A DNA stretch of 64,000 bases from Aphelocoma coerulescens. Taxonomy: Eukaryota > Chordata > Aves > Passeriformes > Corvidae. The position numbers and the translations under genes are program-made. The stretch spans positions 36,185,501 through 36,249,500 of the forward strand of contig NC_091020.1 in NCBI RefSeq assembly GCF_041296385.1, written 5' to 3'. Of this stretch, positions 24,095 through 35,366 are shown one piece after another (position 1 is the first letter of the stretch; each line of letters begins with the position of its first letter). The notes below the pieces were generated by a model. That model was given only the letters and a program-made list of their open reading frames with translations, was not told the DNA's origin and did not search any database.

Positions 24095-24785
24095 TGTGGG
24101 AGGTGTTTGTGAATCAGAGATTTAGAAGAAACACAAAGATTTTAGTTATAGGCTAGCTGTGTTGAGATTAGTTGGAATAGGAAAGAACTTGGGCCCAGGG
24201 AGAGTTAATTAAAATAGTTAGGAGAGCTGGACCTGAAACGGGTTTTAAGATGTTAGTAACTGATTGCCAAATAACTGATGCTCTGTCATTTGCATGTTTG
24301 CTTAGCTGTGCTTAGAACGAGGAACAGAAACTTTGATAAGTTGGTGTAGGGAACAAGGACAATTACCAATTTCCTCCCTTGGTGGGAACCCGTTCAAAAG
24401 TCATGCAAAAAGAAACTTAGAGGTCACTAAAGTAATTAGGATTGTTAAAGCTCAGAAAGGCAAAAAGGTCAAAATGAGGAAGATGAGTTACTTCATCTTT
24501 CTTGGGACCACTGACCCAATTCAAGACCACCGACTCCATTCAGGACACACACTGTGCATGCTTAATGACATTTAAGCTCATTTCCATACAAAGTGGAGAA
24601 TGGGAGGTGTTAATGTTATGAATATGCATTTGTATTTTGGATATTCATGATATTTAGAAATAAAAGGTATCATGTTTGCTTGGATCGGGGCCCTGCGTCT
24701 TAGGGAGCCATCCCACGCAGTGCCTGGTGCCAAATAAACATTCCCTTTCTAACTCTAAACTGTTAGAGAGCTTTTGTCTGTCTCA
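24095..24785 (+). mobile_element. ERV-like solo LTR, antisense to TCERG1L
   Basis: About 690-bp AT-rich block with LTR architecture on the plus strand: it starts with TG (24095 or 24104), has a TATA-like region near 24650-24665 (AGAAATAAAAGG), a GC-rich initiator-like GGGGCCCTGCGTC near 24687, an AATAAA at about 24734 and ends CTGTCTCA at 24785. No gag, pol or env reading frame and no second copy flank it, so it is a solo LTR. No clear target-site duplication was found, so the 5' edge is uncertain. It lies in the intron between the two FF-domain exons 24870-24959 and 22597-22715. It is described here only as a degraded genomic remnant. Confidence 0.7.
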
Positions 24786-24869
24786 GCTGGATATCGATAT
24801 GAGATCGATATTCATATCTTGGTAAAGCATTTGCTGCAGACAGGGCCGGGCTGGGCAGCGCTCGCTCAC

Positions 24870-24959
24870 CTGCTTCCTCTCCTCGGGGTTGAGCAGGAGG
24901 TACCGCGGGTCAAACACGATCTTGTGCAGCTCCTTCTCCCACGTGGAGAACGCCGACAC
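24870..24959 (-). CDS. TCERG1L: TCERG1L exon, FF domain 1 core
   Basis: 90-nt exon, exactly 30 codons in phase 0, residues 280-309: [20 protein letters not shown] then [10 protein letters not shown]. This is the diagnostic core of the first FF domain of the TCERG1 family (the W-x-K-E-L-x-K-I-V-x-D-P-R-Y-L signature). Acceptor ends GTGCTGCCAG, donor is GTGAGC. The donor lies 85 bp from the end of an ERV-like solo LTR (24095-24785) inserted in the following intron in the opposite orientation. Confidence 0.97.
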
Positions 24960-25404
24960 CTGGCAGCACAGACAGCGGCGTCACGGAGTTTTAATGAGGG
25001 TGGGGAAGGAGCAAATGCTCCGAGGGGAGGCCAGAGAGGAGCTCCGAGAGCTGAGGAACCCTGGGCAGGGCTCTCGGGGCGGCTGAAGGTGAATCTGAAT
25101 GTCTGTGGCAGGGCTCCAGGAGCAGGAGTGCTTCGCTCCAGGACACCTCAGCGAGGCTCCGGGAGAGGCCCCTCCACATCTGTGGTGGCAGGAATCCGCA
25201 GCAGGCAGGGAAATGTTGGTTTGGGGTGCTGTTTGTGCAGCAGAGGCACCGATTCCCACTAAAGGAACGTTCACTCCAGAGCTGGAATTGTGACCCAGCT
25301 GAGGCACCTGGGGAAAGCTGGCAGTGAACGTCTGCAAAGCACCACATCCCCACAGCCACTGGGATGGGAACATCACATCCTGCAGGGCTGCTGCCAGCTT
25401 CGTG

Positions 25405-25500
25405 GAGTCATGGAATCGTGGAACGGTTTGGGTTGGAAGGGACCCCACAGACCACCCAGACCTATCCCCTGCCTGGGCAGGGACAATTCCCACTATTTCA
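25405..25500 (-). mobile_element. CR1 3'-end fragment
   Basis: GAGTCATGGAATCGTGGAAC then GGTTTGGGTTGGAAGGGACC. Confidence 0.7.
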
Positions 25501-27210
25501 GAGGCTTCTACAGCATGTCTGGTAATTTGCTGGCTACAGAAAAATCTGAAGGAAATAAAATATTCTAATTACTCCATCTAATTACAAAAGAGTGAATTCA
25601 CTAGAAAAACAAGGATGTGAAGTATAATTAAACAGAGTAATTAACACTCCAGCAGGAAAGCTCTGATGAAGCAAAGTTGACTTTAAGTGGACTCGTTTTC
25701 CTCTCAGAGTGGTTTGAGATTGGAAAATCCAAAGCTCTGGCTGCCTCTGGGGATTTGAGGCCATGTCCCCCCAACATCCCCTTCCCACAGCCTGAGGTCC
25801 CCTCCTGGTGCCCTCTTTGTCCTGAGCTCTGGAGTCCCCAGCACCAGGAATCCTCTTTTCCTGGTATCTTTCACACTCTCCTGGACATCAGTTTTGTTCC
25901 CACACCCCAACTCTGAGCTCCAAGCTAATTAAGCTCAGACTAATTCATCACATAACCGTTTCAGCTGATGATTTTGTGTTCAGCAATTATTACATTGCAC
26001 ATTTGGCAGACATCACCTAAAATAACCTGGTATTTCTGATTGAATTCCAGTTACACTTCACACACAAATTCCCCTCTGTCCCCGGGACTGAGAAGGGAAA
26101 ACCTTGAGAAAAAACACCCCATGGAATCCTTTCAAAAGTCTGGAGAGCAGCCCAGCAGGAAGGAGACTTTCCTGGAAATGCTGGCTTAGAACGTGGATAT
26201 TTTGATGCTGTGAGGGGAGGGAGCCAGGAAGAACTTTAAATTTTCCTCTTTCTCTTAGAATTGTGTGGAAACTTTGAAACTTCTAGAAGAATATCCAGAT
26301 TACATTTTGACACAGGAAAACTTGCCCCAGACTTCAGAATAAAGAGTGCCTGTCTCTTGGAGCTGCCCCAAACCCTCATCTCTTTTTAAAATGTTACAAT
26401 CAATATTCTTCTGTTGACATAATTTCTGTAGGAAGCTGCAGAACTCCACTGGCAAACTCCATCTGCTCCGGGCTCTTTGCAATTCCATCCAGCAACTCCT
26501 TGAGAGACAACAGCACGAGGAGGAAAGGGCAGGGGATGGTCATTAAATAATGAGATTAAAGTGGCATTAATGGTCTCCCTGTGCTTCAGCCATGCCAAGC
26601 AGCTGCTGCTGAGCTGGACAGTTCAAAAATGCCCAGGGCAAGAGCAAACTAACCTCCTCTCTCCCCATTTTTAAACAACAGCAAAGTCAAACACTGAATT
26701 TCCCAAATTTCTTAATTTTAGGAGCAAATCTCACATAGAAACACCTGAGGATGCTGTTCTAGACCATCCCTAATCCTGCCAAATATTGACTTACTGCCCC
26801 CGAGTTCAAATCTGCCAGCAAAGTCTGTGCCCAGGGCTCGTTTATGGCCCTTCTGCATTTCTGAAGCACAAATAACAAGATGTATTAATAAAGCAGCTCT
26901 GGCATGGAGATAATTTGCTGCTGAAGCTCTAATTATCCCCCTTTAAAGCCTGCTGATTACTGGGATAAATTTCGTAGGCTTTACTGCCTGACAACAGCCA
27001 CCTTGGGCTGTATTTCCTTACAGGAATGACATTCCCTTTATGGAACACATGTGGCAGCGTGGGGGGAGGCAGAACATCTGCACCCACTGCTCATTTTACA
27101 CCTCCCTGTCCTCACTGAGCCCAAACCCAGAGCGTTCTCTGTTCCTGCAGCTCAGCACAGCTGGAACCATCTCCAGAACATCCTTTCCCAAAGATTTTTG
27201 TAAATATTAA

Positions 27211-27472
27211 TGGCTTTATGCTGCCAGAGGGCAGGGATGGATGTGACACTGGCAAGGAATTGTTCCCTGGGAGGGAGGTGAGGCCCTGGCACAGAAGAAG
27301 AAGAAGAGAACTCAGAGAAGCTGCCCCTGGATCCCTGGCAGTGTCCAAGGCCAGGCTGGACATTGGGGCTGGGAGCAGCCTGGGACAGTGGGAGGTGTCC
27401 CTGCCCATGGCAGAGGTGGCACTGGATGGGTTTTAAGATCCTTTCCAACCCAAACCATTCATGATTCCATGA
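27211..27472 (+). mobile_element. CR1 3' end with tail and small insertion
   Basis: CTGCCAGAGGGCAGGGATGG to the tail TTCATGATTCCATGATT. Carries a local AGAAGAAGAAGAAGAGAA insertion (27294-27311) that breaks the usual GCACAGGGTGCCC block. Confidence 0.85.
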
Positions 27473-27689
27473 TTTTGGACAGCCAGTACGTGAAATTGGC
27501 TCCCCACTGCTGGAATCACTGGAATTTGTGGTGCCGGACACTCAGGAGCTGCCCAGGACCACTCCTGATGTGTGAGGTGCTGACCAGGACACGTCCTTTG
27601 CTCTTTGGGGTTCCTGTGGAGCCCTGGGATGGGCTGTGCCCACAGCCCCGTGCCCTGCTGAGCCACTGCCCGCTGCAAGAGCTGCTGCC

Positions 27690-28080
27690 TCTGGGTATCC
27701 CTGGGCGCGTCTCTGGGAATCCGTCTGGAAAGGGCTCCCAGTTCCCGCGGGTGGCAGCGGGGGAAGCGCCAGCGGCAGCGCCAGCCAGGCCCAGGGCCCG
27801 GGGACGGAATCCCCCCCGCCGCCTGCTGACGGGGGCTGGCTGCAGGAGCGCGGTGCGTCCCGGGAAGGGAAGGGCACCGTCCTTACCCCCCTCTCCAGCA
27901 GCATGTCCCTGAAGTGCGTGATGCGCTCCTCCAGCGGCGGCGAGCTCCGCGCGGCCGAGCCTCGCTCCCCTCCCTGCCGCGCCTCGGCGCCGCCCGGGCC
28001 CGCGGCCTGGCACTCCTCTGTCCTGAGCGGGGCAACACACACGAGAGGCCAGCGGTGGTCACTGGGGCACCGGGCTTGGT
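27690..28080. promoter_or_regulatory. Intragenic GC/CpG-rich patch
   Basis: CpG-dense block covering exon 27887-28022 and about 190 bp of the following intron. Surrounding introns are clearly less CpG-rich. It may simply be GC-biased coding sequence plus flank; an intragenic CpG island with an internal promoter is possible but unsupported. Confidence 0.4.
27887..28022 (-). CDS. TCERG1L: TCERG1L exon, Ala/Gly/Arg linker and start of FF domain 1
   Basis: 136-nt exon encoding residues 235-279; the first base finishes Lys234. Acceptor ends TTGCCCCGCTCAG, donor is GTAAGG in phase 0. It begins TEECQ, then a low-complexity Ala/Gly/Glu/Arg stretch (about residues 240-260), then PPLEERITHFRDMLLERG, which is helix 1 of the first FF domain with Phe271 and the DMLLERG motif shared with TCERG1. 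The exon lies in a GC- and CpG-rich patch (about 27690-28080), unlike the surrounding AT-richer introns. The Ala/Gly/Arg part probably varies between species; the FF part should be constrained. A 222-codon ORF runs antisense through here and is a composition artefact. Confidence 0.93.
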
Positions 28081-28819
28081 CCTTTCAACCCTCCCCGGGC
28101 CCTCGCAGAGCCCTCCCCGCGTGGAGTGGAGGCTCCCAGATGGGAAAGGCCCCAGAGCTGCGGCTGGGTACCAAACGTGGGCTGCAGGCAGCTCCTGCTG
28201 AGGGAGGAGGGTCACCGGGGCCGTCGCAGGGCTCTGACACCGTAACTCAAGGTGCAGCAAAGCGACAGCTTCATACAGCCCTTGCCAAGGAGGGCAGACT
28301 TTAAAGGGCTCTTTTTCTCATGCCAAAGATGACAATAAAGGATTCGATTCTGCACATCTACAATAATCCACCACAAACCCTGTGCCTGCCCACTCGGAAG
28401 GACATCCGGAATGGATCTGGGAAGTCTGCACGCCTCAGAATTGCTTTTTCAGTTGTGACTTCAGGAGAACTGAAGCACACGTGGTAATAAAGGTCAGTAA
28501 CAGCAGCACCTGGGGCTGGTTCTGGGCCTGCAAACCTGGGAGCAGGGAAAAAACTGCTGCACTTCAGTGAGGGAAAGCTTTTATCCAGTGCCTTTGGAGT
28601 AACTCCACAGCCTGGCAGCCTTGTCTGTAACCATTGCAAAGGAAGAGTTATCCCGACAAAAATGGGAAACAGAGGTTACAGAGAATCCTGGCTCTGGTGA
28701 GGACTGGACACCTGAAAATGGCTCCCATCATTTACCCACACAGAAGAAAATCTGCATTTAAATTGCCCTTCTTTGTACCAACCCTTCTCACCATTAGACA
28801 AGAAAACTTCAGAACTTAC

Positions 28820-28889
28820 TTATTTCTCTTAGTTTTGATGCTCAGATCATCGTTTTCATCCCCTGGACAAGAGCTAACACACTTGTCTG
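28820..28889 (-). CDS. TCERG1L: TCERG1L exon, short acidic/basic linker with NAGNAG acceptor
   Basis: 70-nt exon (67 nt with the alternative acceptor) encoding residues 212-233, reading DKCVSSCPGDENDDLSIKTK then RN, with Lys234 split across the donor. Donor is a consensus GTAAGT. The acceptor is the tandem TTTTCAGCAG: splicing after the first AG (exon start 28889) gives Thr-Asp at the junction, after the second AG (start 28886) gives Asn and one residue fewer, both in frame. The acidic DENDD followed by the basic KTKRNK resembles the linker between the WW and FF regions of the family. It is the smallest exon here. Confidence 0.9.
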
Positions 28890-29177
28890 CTGAAAAGAAG
28901 GAAGTCATTATCAGATTTGAACAAGATAAATGGAAGTACAAATTCCTCAAATTGACTTCTCTTCCCTTGTCTTTGCAGCTCTGGTATTTCCTGGCTTTCA
29001 CTCCCCCCAGAGGGTTTTAAAAATAACAAGTATTTTATAAAATCCTCGGAATTGCCTTCATCCAAATGAAAGCAACAGCAACAAAGTGACCATTTTCAGT
29101 CAGCAAAATTCCTCATTTTTCATTCATGACATGATTGCTTTAAATCTTGTTATTGTTTCACCTGATCCTCTCTCCTC

Positions 29178-29204
29178 CCTTCCCTTCCCTTCCCTTCAAA
29201 ACGC
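29178..29204. repeat. Pyrimidine-rich (CCCTT)n tract
   Basis: CCTCCCTTCCCTTCCCTTCC; about four pentamer units. Confidence 0.7.
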
Positions 29205-29710
29205 AGCTAAAGACATTCCTGCAAGATCATTTCCATGCTGGCACTGAAGGATTCACTGGAGGTGACTCCCAGCAGAGCTTCCCTCCTTCCCCACTTCCTC
29301 CTATCAGCCAATCTAAGGCTGCTTTCCCAGGAATTCCAGCAGCACCTGGGGAGATCCAACACCCTCCACACTCCTGAGGCTGCAGAGCAGCTCCAAGGCA
29401 GTGTCAGCCCCTGGTCTGACCTGAGCTCAGAGCCTGGATTTCCAGTCACAGACAAGGGGAACAAACACTGAATTCTGAAATGGCTTCTCCTCACCCCTAC
29501 CAGCGGCAGCTCTCACCAAAGCCCAAGGGACACCAGCAGTCACATCCCTGCAGTGCCTGCACTGAAGGGTCCCCAGCACCTGGGCTGAGAAATATTCATG
29601 TGCTGTTTCTAGGGATGGGCTTCAGACTCTTGTCTGAATGCCAAAGGGTCCAAAGTATCTGCAGGAATTCAGTAAATGACATCATCACTGGTTTTCAGTA
29701 GGAATTCTAC

Positions 29711-29850
29711 CAACTGTGTCCAGGGCCAGGCTGGACATTGGGGCTTGGAGCAGCCTGGGACAGTGGGAGGTGTCCCTGCCATGGCAGGGCTGGCACCGGG
29801 TGGGTTTTGAGGCCCCTCCCAACCCAACCATTCCATGATTTGATGACTCC
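29711..29850 (+). mobile_element. CR1 3' end
   Basis: CCAGGGCCAGGCTGGACATT to CCATTCCATGATTTGATGAC. Confidence 0.8.
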
Positions 29851-30920
29851 ATAATGTCTGTTTTCTTTCAATTAGCTGGAAAAACTTCCTCAGCCTGAGC
29901 ACCCAGACAGGCCAGGAGCAGCTGAAGGAAGAGACCAAAGCAGATAAATTGCTCTGGGCCCTGGGAGGAGCTGCTCCTCCCCGCCAGCCCCATGGGATGG
30001 CCTGATGGGAACCCATTAGGGAAGAGCCACATCAACCTCCTGGAACAAACACTTGGTGGAGGAGGAGTAACTGATAAATGAGTAATTTTTCATTTGTGCC
30101 CAAATTTAAAAAGCACTTGATCCTTCAGCGGAGACAGCCCAGAGCATCCCATGGATAACTTTGCTTGACATCTTTTATTTTCAGATGTTTGATTTGAAAA
30201 TTCTAATTAAAACTCAGCAGCAGCCACTCAGCTAAATAAATGTGGGAAGCATTGCTGGGCACACTCAGCTCGTTGGTGTTATTTATTTACTGAAGATTAC
30301 AAGCTCAGAGAAGAGGTAACAAATAATCCCCCTCACCTCAGAGCTGATCTACACTAATTATAACCTGCTCCAGCACTCAGCAACCACAAGGCCCAATTAC
30401 AGCAAGGAAGATTAAGACTATTTAACAACAATGAAAGTCATGGCCATAAAAAAACAGGAGCATGAATCAAATCTTTGTGGTAGAGATAATAAATAAGAAG
30501 GATGGAACACAGCAAAAAATAGATTTCTGAAGTGGCACCTATCAGCCCCGATTTTAGACTCCTCAGTTAATTAATTACAGAGCAGGAACAATGACCCTCA
30601 GCTTTGTCTCTGGCCATGCCTTGGCAGGAATTCACTGCGCTTTCAATAGATCCTGCAATAAAAGCTCTGTTTCCACCCTGCAGAATGAATTCCAGCAGGT
30701 CGGCTTTGGAGGAATTAGATACACAGCTAAAGTTCTTCCAGCCATGCACAAAAATTGTACAGCAATATATATACAGGCACCTGCTGATGGAAATTCCTAG
30801 AGAAAAATGGAATTACAGGCTGTGTGGATAAGGAGGACACAGACAGAGAACCCTCCTTGGAGCTGCTTTTCTCTGACAGAAAAGCTGATAATGGCTCCCT
30901 TTTATCTCCCTGCAGGCACG

Positions 30921-31092
30921 GGGTTGTAATGGTTAACTGGGGGTTTGCAGGGGTTCTTTGGGAGTTTGCAATGCTTCATTGGGGTTTGGAGTGGTTCTTT
31001 GGGGTGTGCAGTGGTTCTTTGGGGTTTGCAGTGGTTAATTAGGAGTTTGCAGTGGTTCACTGGGGGTTTACAGCGGTTCACTGGCAGCGGTG
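30921..31092. repeat. 21-bp minisatellite, about 8 copies
   Basis: Imperfect units of the form GGGTTTGCAGTGGTTCTTTG plus G. It lies in the intron downstream of the WW exon. Confidence 0.9.
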
Positions 31093-31927
31093 CCTGTGGA
31101 TCACAGCCAGTGCCCAGCCCTGCTGGCCTGAGGGGACAGGCAGGTCCTGCAGCATGCTGCCTGGCAGTGCCACCACCCTGATTCAGTTATGAAACACTGC
31201 ACTTGCAAACAATGACAAAAGTCTCGCTTCTTTCCCCCTCCACTCTTCTCCCTCACCACTAGAGAATTCCAAGCAGCAGCTGAAGGATGGTGACTGTTCT
31301 TTCTCCACCAAAACCAGAATACTGAAGAATTCCAAGCAGCCAGCCAAGGCCAGGAACAATTCCAAAGACTGCCATGACTGATGTCCCCCAGTAAGGGACA
31401 GCAGTCCCAGTAAAGCCAGTGTGAAGCCTCAGGAGCACTGACACAGGACAGAGCAGCTCCCAGTAGCAGGGGAGCCTTTGCACCAAGCCTCTCAGTGCCC
31501 ATTAGAGATTCACTGCTGGGATTTTCCCTCCTCCACAGCTTGGCTGGATGATCATTAGCCATGGAGTGTGTGCTCTGGGAGCAGCTGAGTAATGCACTGC
31601 TAATGCATTCCTAATGTACACCCTGACTCGGGCAATAAAACACACTGTGCCTTCTGAGAGGGATTGTATCCATCAAAGATTCATCTCCTAAAGGAAGCCA
31701 CCTGCTTCTTCACTGCCAGGAAGGAGAAGGCTCAATCCCCAGCTCAGCATTCCAGTGAAAACAAGGATTTTGCAATGCACATCAATTTCCACGCAATCCT
31801 CCATCGGGAATCTCCCCGGGACACCCACTCTCATTCCGGGTCTCAAACCTCCACCTCCACACTCAGCTCCAGGTTCCAGGGGCTACTGGAGTTTAGGGAG
31901 AGGCCCCCAGTGCCAGGGTTTAGTTAC

Positions 31928-32082
31928 TTGCTGCAGCCTCCAGCTTGCGCTTGTGCGGGGGGTCCTCGAGCAGCCGCTTGATGTCCCCGCGGTGCCTCAG
32001 GTCCAGCGGCCGCTCCCACACTGACAGCTGCATGGTGGGGTTGAAGAAGAACACGCGGTCATCTCCAGTCCAGACTACACAC
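31928..32082 (-). CDS. TCERG1L: TCERG1L exon, WW domain
   Basis: 155-nt exon encoding residues 160-210; its first base completes Trp159 and its last base starts residue 211. WW domain, about residues 158-187: Trp159, the CVVWTGDD strand, the aromatic block Phe170-Phe172, Asn173-Pro174, Trp181 and Pro184 are all present, so both signature tryptophans and the closing proline are intact. It is followed by a charged segment ending [12 protein letters not shown], which has a KRK-type basic cluster typical of family nuclear-localisation signals. WW domains bind Pro-rich motifs, for example in splicing factors. Acceptor ends CTTGGAGCAG with a poor pyrimidine tract; the alternative downstream GTGTGTAG would lose the Cys-Val-Val codons. 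Donor is GTAACT. Confidence 0.95.
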
Positions 32083-32525
32083 CTGCTCCAAGCGATAAAC
32101 CAGCCTTAGAGCGTGTCCAGCGACAGGAACCGTGCCCGCAGCGGGGGCACTGCAGCCCTGAGTGACGCCCCGGGGACACCGCGGGGACCCCGGCCTGGCC
32201 CTGCCCTGCCAGCCCCCCGGCACCCCGGGCAGGGAATGCTGTTCTCACCCACACACGGGCACAGACAGGGCTGAAACAGCCCCAAAAGCAGCAGGTGAAA
32301 TAGTCTGTCAGGGAAGGGCAACAGGACCAGGTGAGGAGAAGGCCGTGGTGCTCCCAGCAGGAGCAGCCCCAGGGAAGGACATTCCGGGTTCTGGAGCCGT
32401 GGCTGAGAGCAGCCAGGGGCAGGAGCTCTGGCTGTGGGGCTGTGTGGCCCTTGCCTCGATGCCACAGGCTGGCAGGTGGCCATGGGAGCCTCACCTGCTG
32501 CACTGGTGGGGAGAGGTGCAACCAC

Positions 32526-32632
32526 AGCATCCCTGTGCCATCCCTGTGCCAACCCCATGGCATCCCAACAGCTTCCACATGGCATCCCCACAGCATCCCT
32601 GTGCTGTCCCCATGGCATCCCAGCCAGCTCCC
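32526..32632. repeat. Degenerate CATCCC/CATGGC short-unit repeat
   Basis: Irregular repeats of CATCCCTGTGCC and CCATGGCATCCC about 450 bp upstream of the WW exon. Confidence 0.65.
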
Positions 32633-33625
32633 ACCTGCTCTGACAGGTCCCCCCGCTACTGCAGATCTTTAGGATGATTTTTAGGGCTCTGTTTGGGATC
32701 TGCCGAACGTGACCCAGCTCTGCAGCAGCAGCCGCGGTCCCTGGGCTTGGCCAGGGAAATATGCACGGCAGCAGTTCAGCTCCTTGTCCTGACATTCATT
32801 TGGAATCAGCCAAAATAATATGAAAATAACTATTGCACCATCCTTAACAGACATTCAAAAACCTGGAGATGTACGTCCCTAAATTTATATGTAAATAAAC
32901 AAACAGAATTTCCATCTCAGGCTGGCGCTTCCTGAATCCCAATGAGAACTAAACCCACTCTGACTGAGACACACACACTGCTGGGAGGAAAATGCTGCTG
33001 TCTCTGAAGCAAAATTACCTAGAAGGAACCAACCTCATAATTACAAGCTCTAATGCTTAATAGTTATTAAAAGCAGGGATCAAAGCTGGGTTTAAAAGGG
33101 TCTGGTCCAGGTAAAAGACTGGAAACAGGAAAAGTGCTCCATCACTGCAGGGTACTGTCATAAAATAACCCAACACACCCTGTGTAGGACAGGGAAGATC
33201 CCATAAAATTGGCTGCACAAACCCATGGAAGTTTTGGCATCCTTGATTCAGTGACATGCACATGATAAATATCTTTACTAACCTTTCTGACATATTGCCT
33301 ATGTAACTATGTAATACACAGTACACATCCTATAAATACTACATGAATACTCCACGTCTCTTTTCATGCACAGTGGTGTGGATCACAAACCACTGGGTAT
33401 CTATCTCACAAGAGAGGTTCTTCCTCGAGTTGGAATGATTTGGAAGAGTTATGGGACTGTGGGAAGCTCTGTTCTCCCAGAAACCCCGACCCAGCAGGCC
33501 CTGGAGAACACCAAGGGGGTGGACAGGAACAGTCCCAAACCAAGGCTCCAGAAATACCACAGCTGTTCCAGAAGGAAGGGAAAAATCCAGGCATTTAGGT
33601 GAAGAGACAGACTTGGCTGGTAGGG

Positions 33626-33763
33626 ATAGATGGGAGATTGGGAAGGAATTGTTCCCTGGGAGGGTGGGCAGGCCCTGGCACAGGGTGCCCAGAGCAGCTG
33701 GGGCTGCCCCTGGATCCCTGGCAGTGCCCAAGGCCAGGCTGGACATTGGGGCTGGGAGCAAAG
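33626..33763 (+). mobile_element. CR1 fragment lacking tail
   Basis: GATGGGAGATTGGGAAGG through ACATTGGGGCTGGGAGCA, then abrupt end. Confidence 0.8.
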
Positions 33764-34360
33764 ATCCCATGGATGTCAGCCCCTAAATAGAAACTAATTA
33801 TTATAGGGGTGAAGGAGACAAAACCTCTCAGGGCAGAAAGTGCAGAAGGGTTTATCTGCTTAGAAATGTCACAAGAGCTTTGGTGACACGACAACAGCTC
33901 ATGTTGTCACCTGATGGGGAACATGCTCAGGGAACCTGGACCATGAGACACAGCCTGTGTCAGACACAGCCTGCAGCCAACACCAGCTCTGCAAGACAGG
34001 CAGAGGCACCCCTGCCACTGGGTGGCAAAGAAAGAACTGGGAGAGAGAGGATCTGGCCCCAAAAAGCAACACCTTTTCTTTTAAATCCTGGTTTTCCTCT
34101 CTGCTCAATCCAAGCACCGCCCAAGCTGAGACACAGCGAGGCAGAGCCCAGCCTGCAGATCCCAGGGATCTGGCTGGTGTTCGTGGCTCCCCCCCCCAGT
34201 CTCCCTAAGGCCGTGATTAACGAGGAAAAGCTCTGCCAGGCGCTGCACCAGGAACCCAGCGTTGCTGCTGAAGCCCTGGCAGTGTTTTGCCCATGCCCCA
34301 GCCCAGGAAGGCACTGTGGGAAGGGGGTGGCACTGGGGAAGGGCTCTGGCACCTCCTCAC

Positions 34361-34449
34361 CATGGGGATCCCGGCACTGGGGTGGACGCCACGGGCTTGT
34401 TCCCGTTGGAACCGCTGTCAGCCTCACTCACGAGTTTGAAGGAGTGATC
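34361..34449 (-). CDS. TCERG1L: TCERG1L exon, linker and start of WW domain
   Basis: 89-nt exon encoding residues 130-158 plus the first two bases of Trp159. Acceptor ends TGTCTCTCCAG, donor is GTGAGG. The peptide begins DHSFKLVSEADSGSNGNK and ends TPVPGSP, then TG|G makes the first Trp of the WW domain. The pattern PVPG(S/T)PW followed by CVVWTGD is the hallmark entry to the third WW domain of TCERG1 and the matching one of TCERG1L. The intron interrupts the WW motif exactly inside its first signature Trp codon. Confidence 0.92.
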
Positions 34450-34904
34450 CTGGAGAGACACAGAGAGGGATGAGTTAACAAATAAAGCTGGAGCAGAGAA
34501 CTGTTCCTGGTGGACAAATCACCCCTCGGCCTGGAGTGGGTCACCTCACGGCCAGAATTCCAGGAGAGGCTTTATGGACAGCCAGCTGCCTCTGGAGCAG
34601 CCCAGATAAACGGGAAGGGCTAAAAATGCCTCCCCACTTAGAGCAGTGTAAGTGACAAAGCAGCCAACACCTTCTGTCCACACCAACGGGTCCCTTGGGA
34701 GAGTGGCATGAGGGATAACTCCAAGTGTGGCTCTGACCAGGACAGGAACGAGCCTGGGAGCAGCGGGGGCTCCCCAGAGCCCAGGGAGGGCCCTGTGCCA
34801 GCTCTGCTCCTTTCCTGCTCCTCTGGGACTGCTCAGGGATATCACCACTGCCAGGGTGACTGATTGTCCCCCAGCTGCACCTCTGTCCCCATTAAACAGC
34901 AAAA

Positions 34905-35366
34905 ACATGTTTGAAGCTGCTGCAGAGTCCAGACGAGGCCACAGAGCTGCTCCCAGGGCTGGAGCCCCTCTGGAGCCAGGCTGGGAGAGCTGGGGGGCTC
35001 ACCTGGAGAGAGGAGAAGGCTCCAGGGAGAGCTCAGGGCATAAAGGGGCTCCAGGAGAGATGCAGAGGGACTGGGGACAAGGGACAGAGGGACAGGACAC
35101 AGGGAATGGCTTCCCAGTGCCAGAGGGCAGGGCTGGATGGGATATTGGGAAGGAATTGTTCCCTGGCAGGGTGGGCAGGCCCTGGCACAGGGTGCCCAGA
35201 GCAGCTGGGGCTGCCCCTGGATCCCTGGCAGTGCCCAAGGCCAGGCTGGACATTGGGGCTGGGAGCAGCCTGGGACAGTGGGAGGTGTCCCTGCCATGGC
35301 ACGGCTGGCACTGGGTGGGCTTTGGGGTCCCTCCCAACCCAAAACAGTCTGAGATTCCATGGGGAG
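34905..35366 (+). mobile_element. CR1 3' region, long copy
   Basis: Runs from AGTCCAGACGAGGCCACAGA past GGAGCCCCTCTGGAGCCAGG to the tail AGTCTGAGATTCCATGGG. Lies in the intron 144 bp from the donor of exon 35510-35604. Confidence 0.85.

Larger units (their letters stand above)
22716..24869 (-). other. TCERG1L: TCERG1L intron with solo LTR
   Basis: 2154 bp. Holds two CR1 fragments and the antisense LTR; between LTR and exon sits an 84-bp spacer with the palindrome ATATCGATAT (24791-24800). Confidence 0.85.
24960..27886 (-). other. TCERG1L: TCERG1L intron within FF domain 1
   Basis: 2927 bp. Two CR1 copies. 25500-27100 is otherwise repeat-poor and AT-rich; 26850-27010 looks unusually simple and may be conserved non-coding sequence. 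Confidence 0.8.
28023..31927 (-). other. TCERG1L: TCERG1L introns around the small NAGNAG exon
   Basis: 797-bp and 3038-bp introns, interrupted by exon 28820-28889. One CR1 and one 21-bp minisatellite; 30040-30560 is AT-rich with many TAAT/ATTA motifs and no repeat. Confidence 0.8.

Noticed and set aside
27636..28304. 222-codon plus-strand ORF
   Set aside because: Antisense to the TCERG1L linker exon in GC-rich DNA, where stops are rare; the minus-strand exon has phase and domain support.
32074..32076. Alternative acceptor AG inside GTGTGTAG for the WW exon
   Set aside because: Using it would delete the Cys-Val-Val part of the WW strand; the upstream GAGCAG acceptor restores Trp-Cys-Val-Val-Trp in phase.
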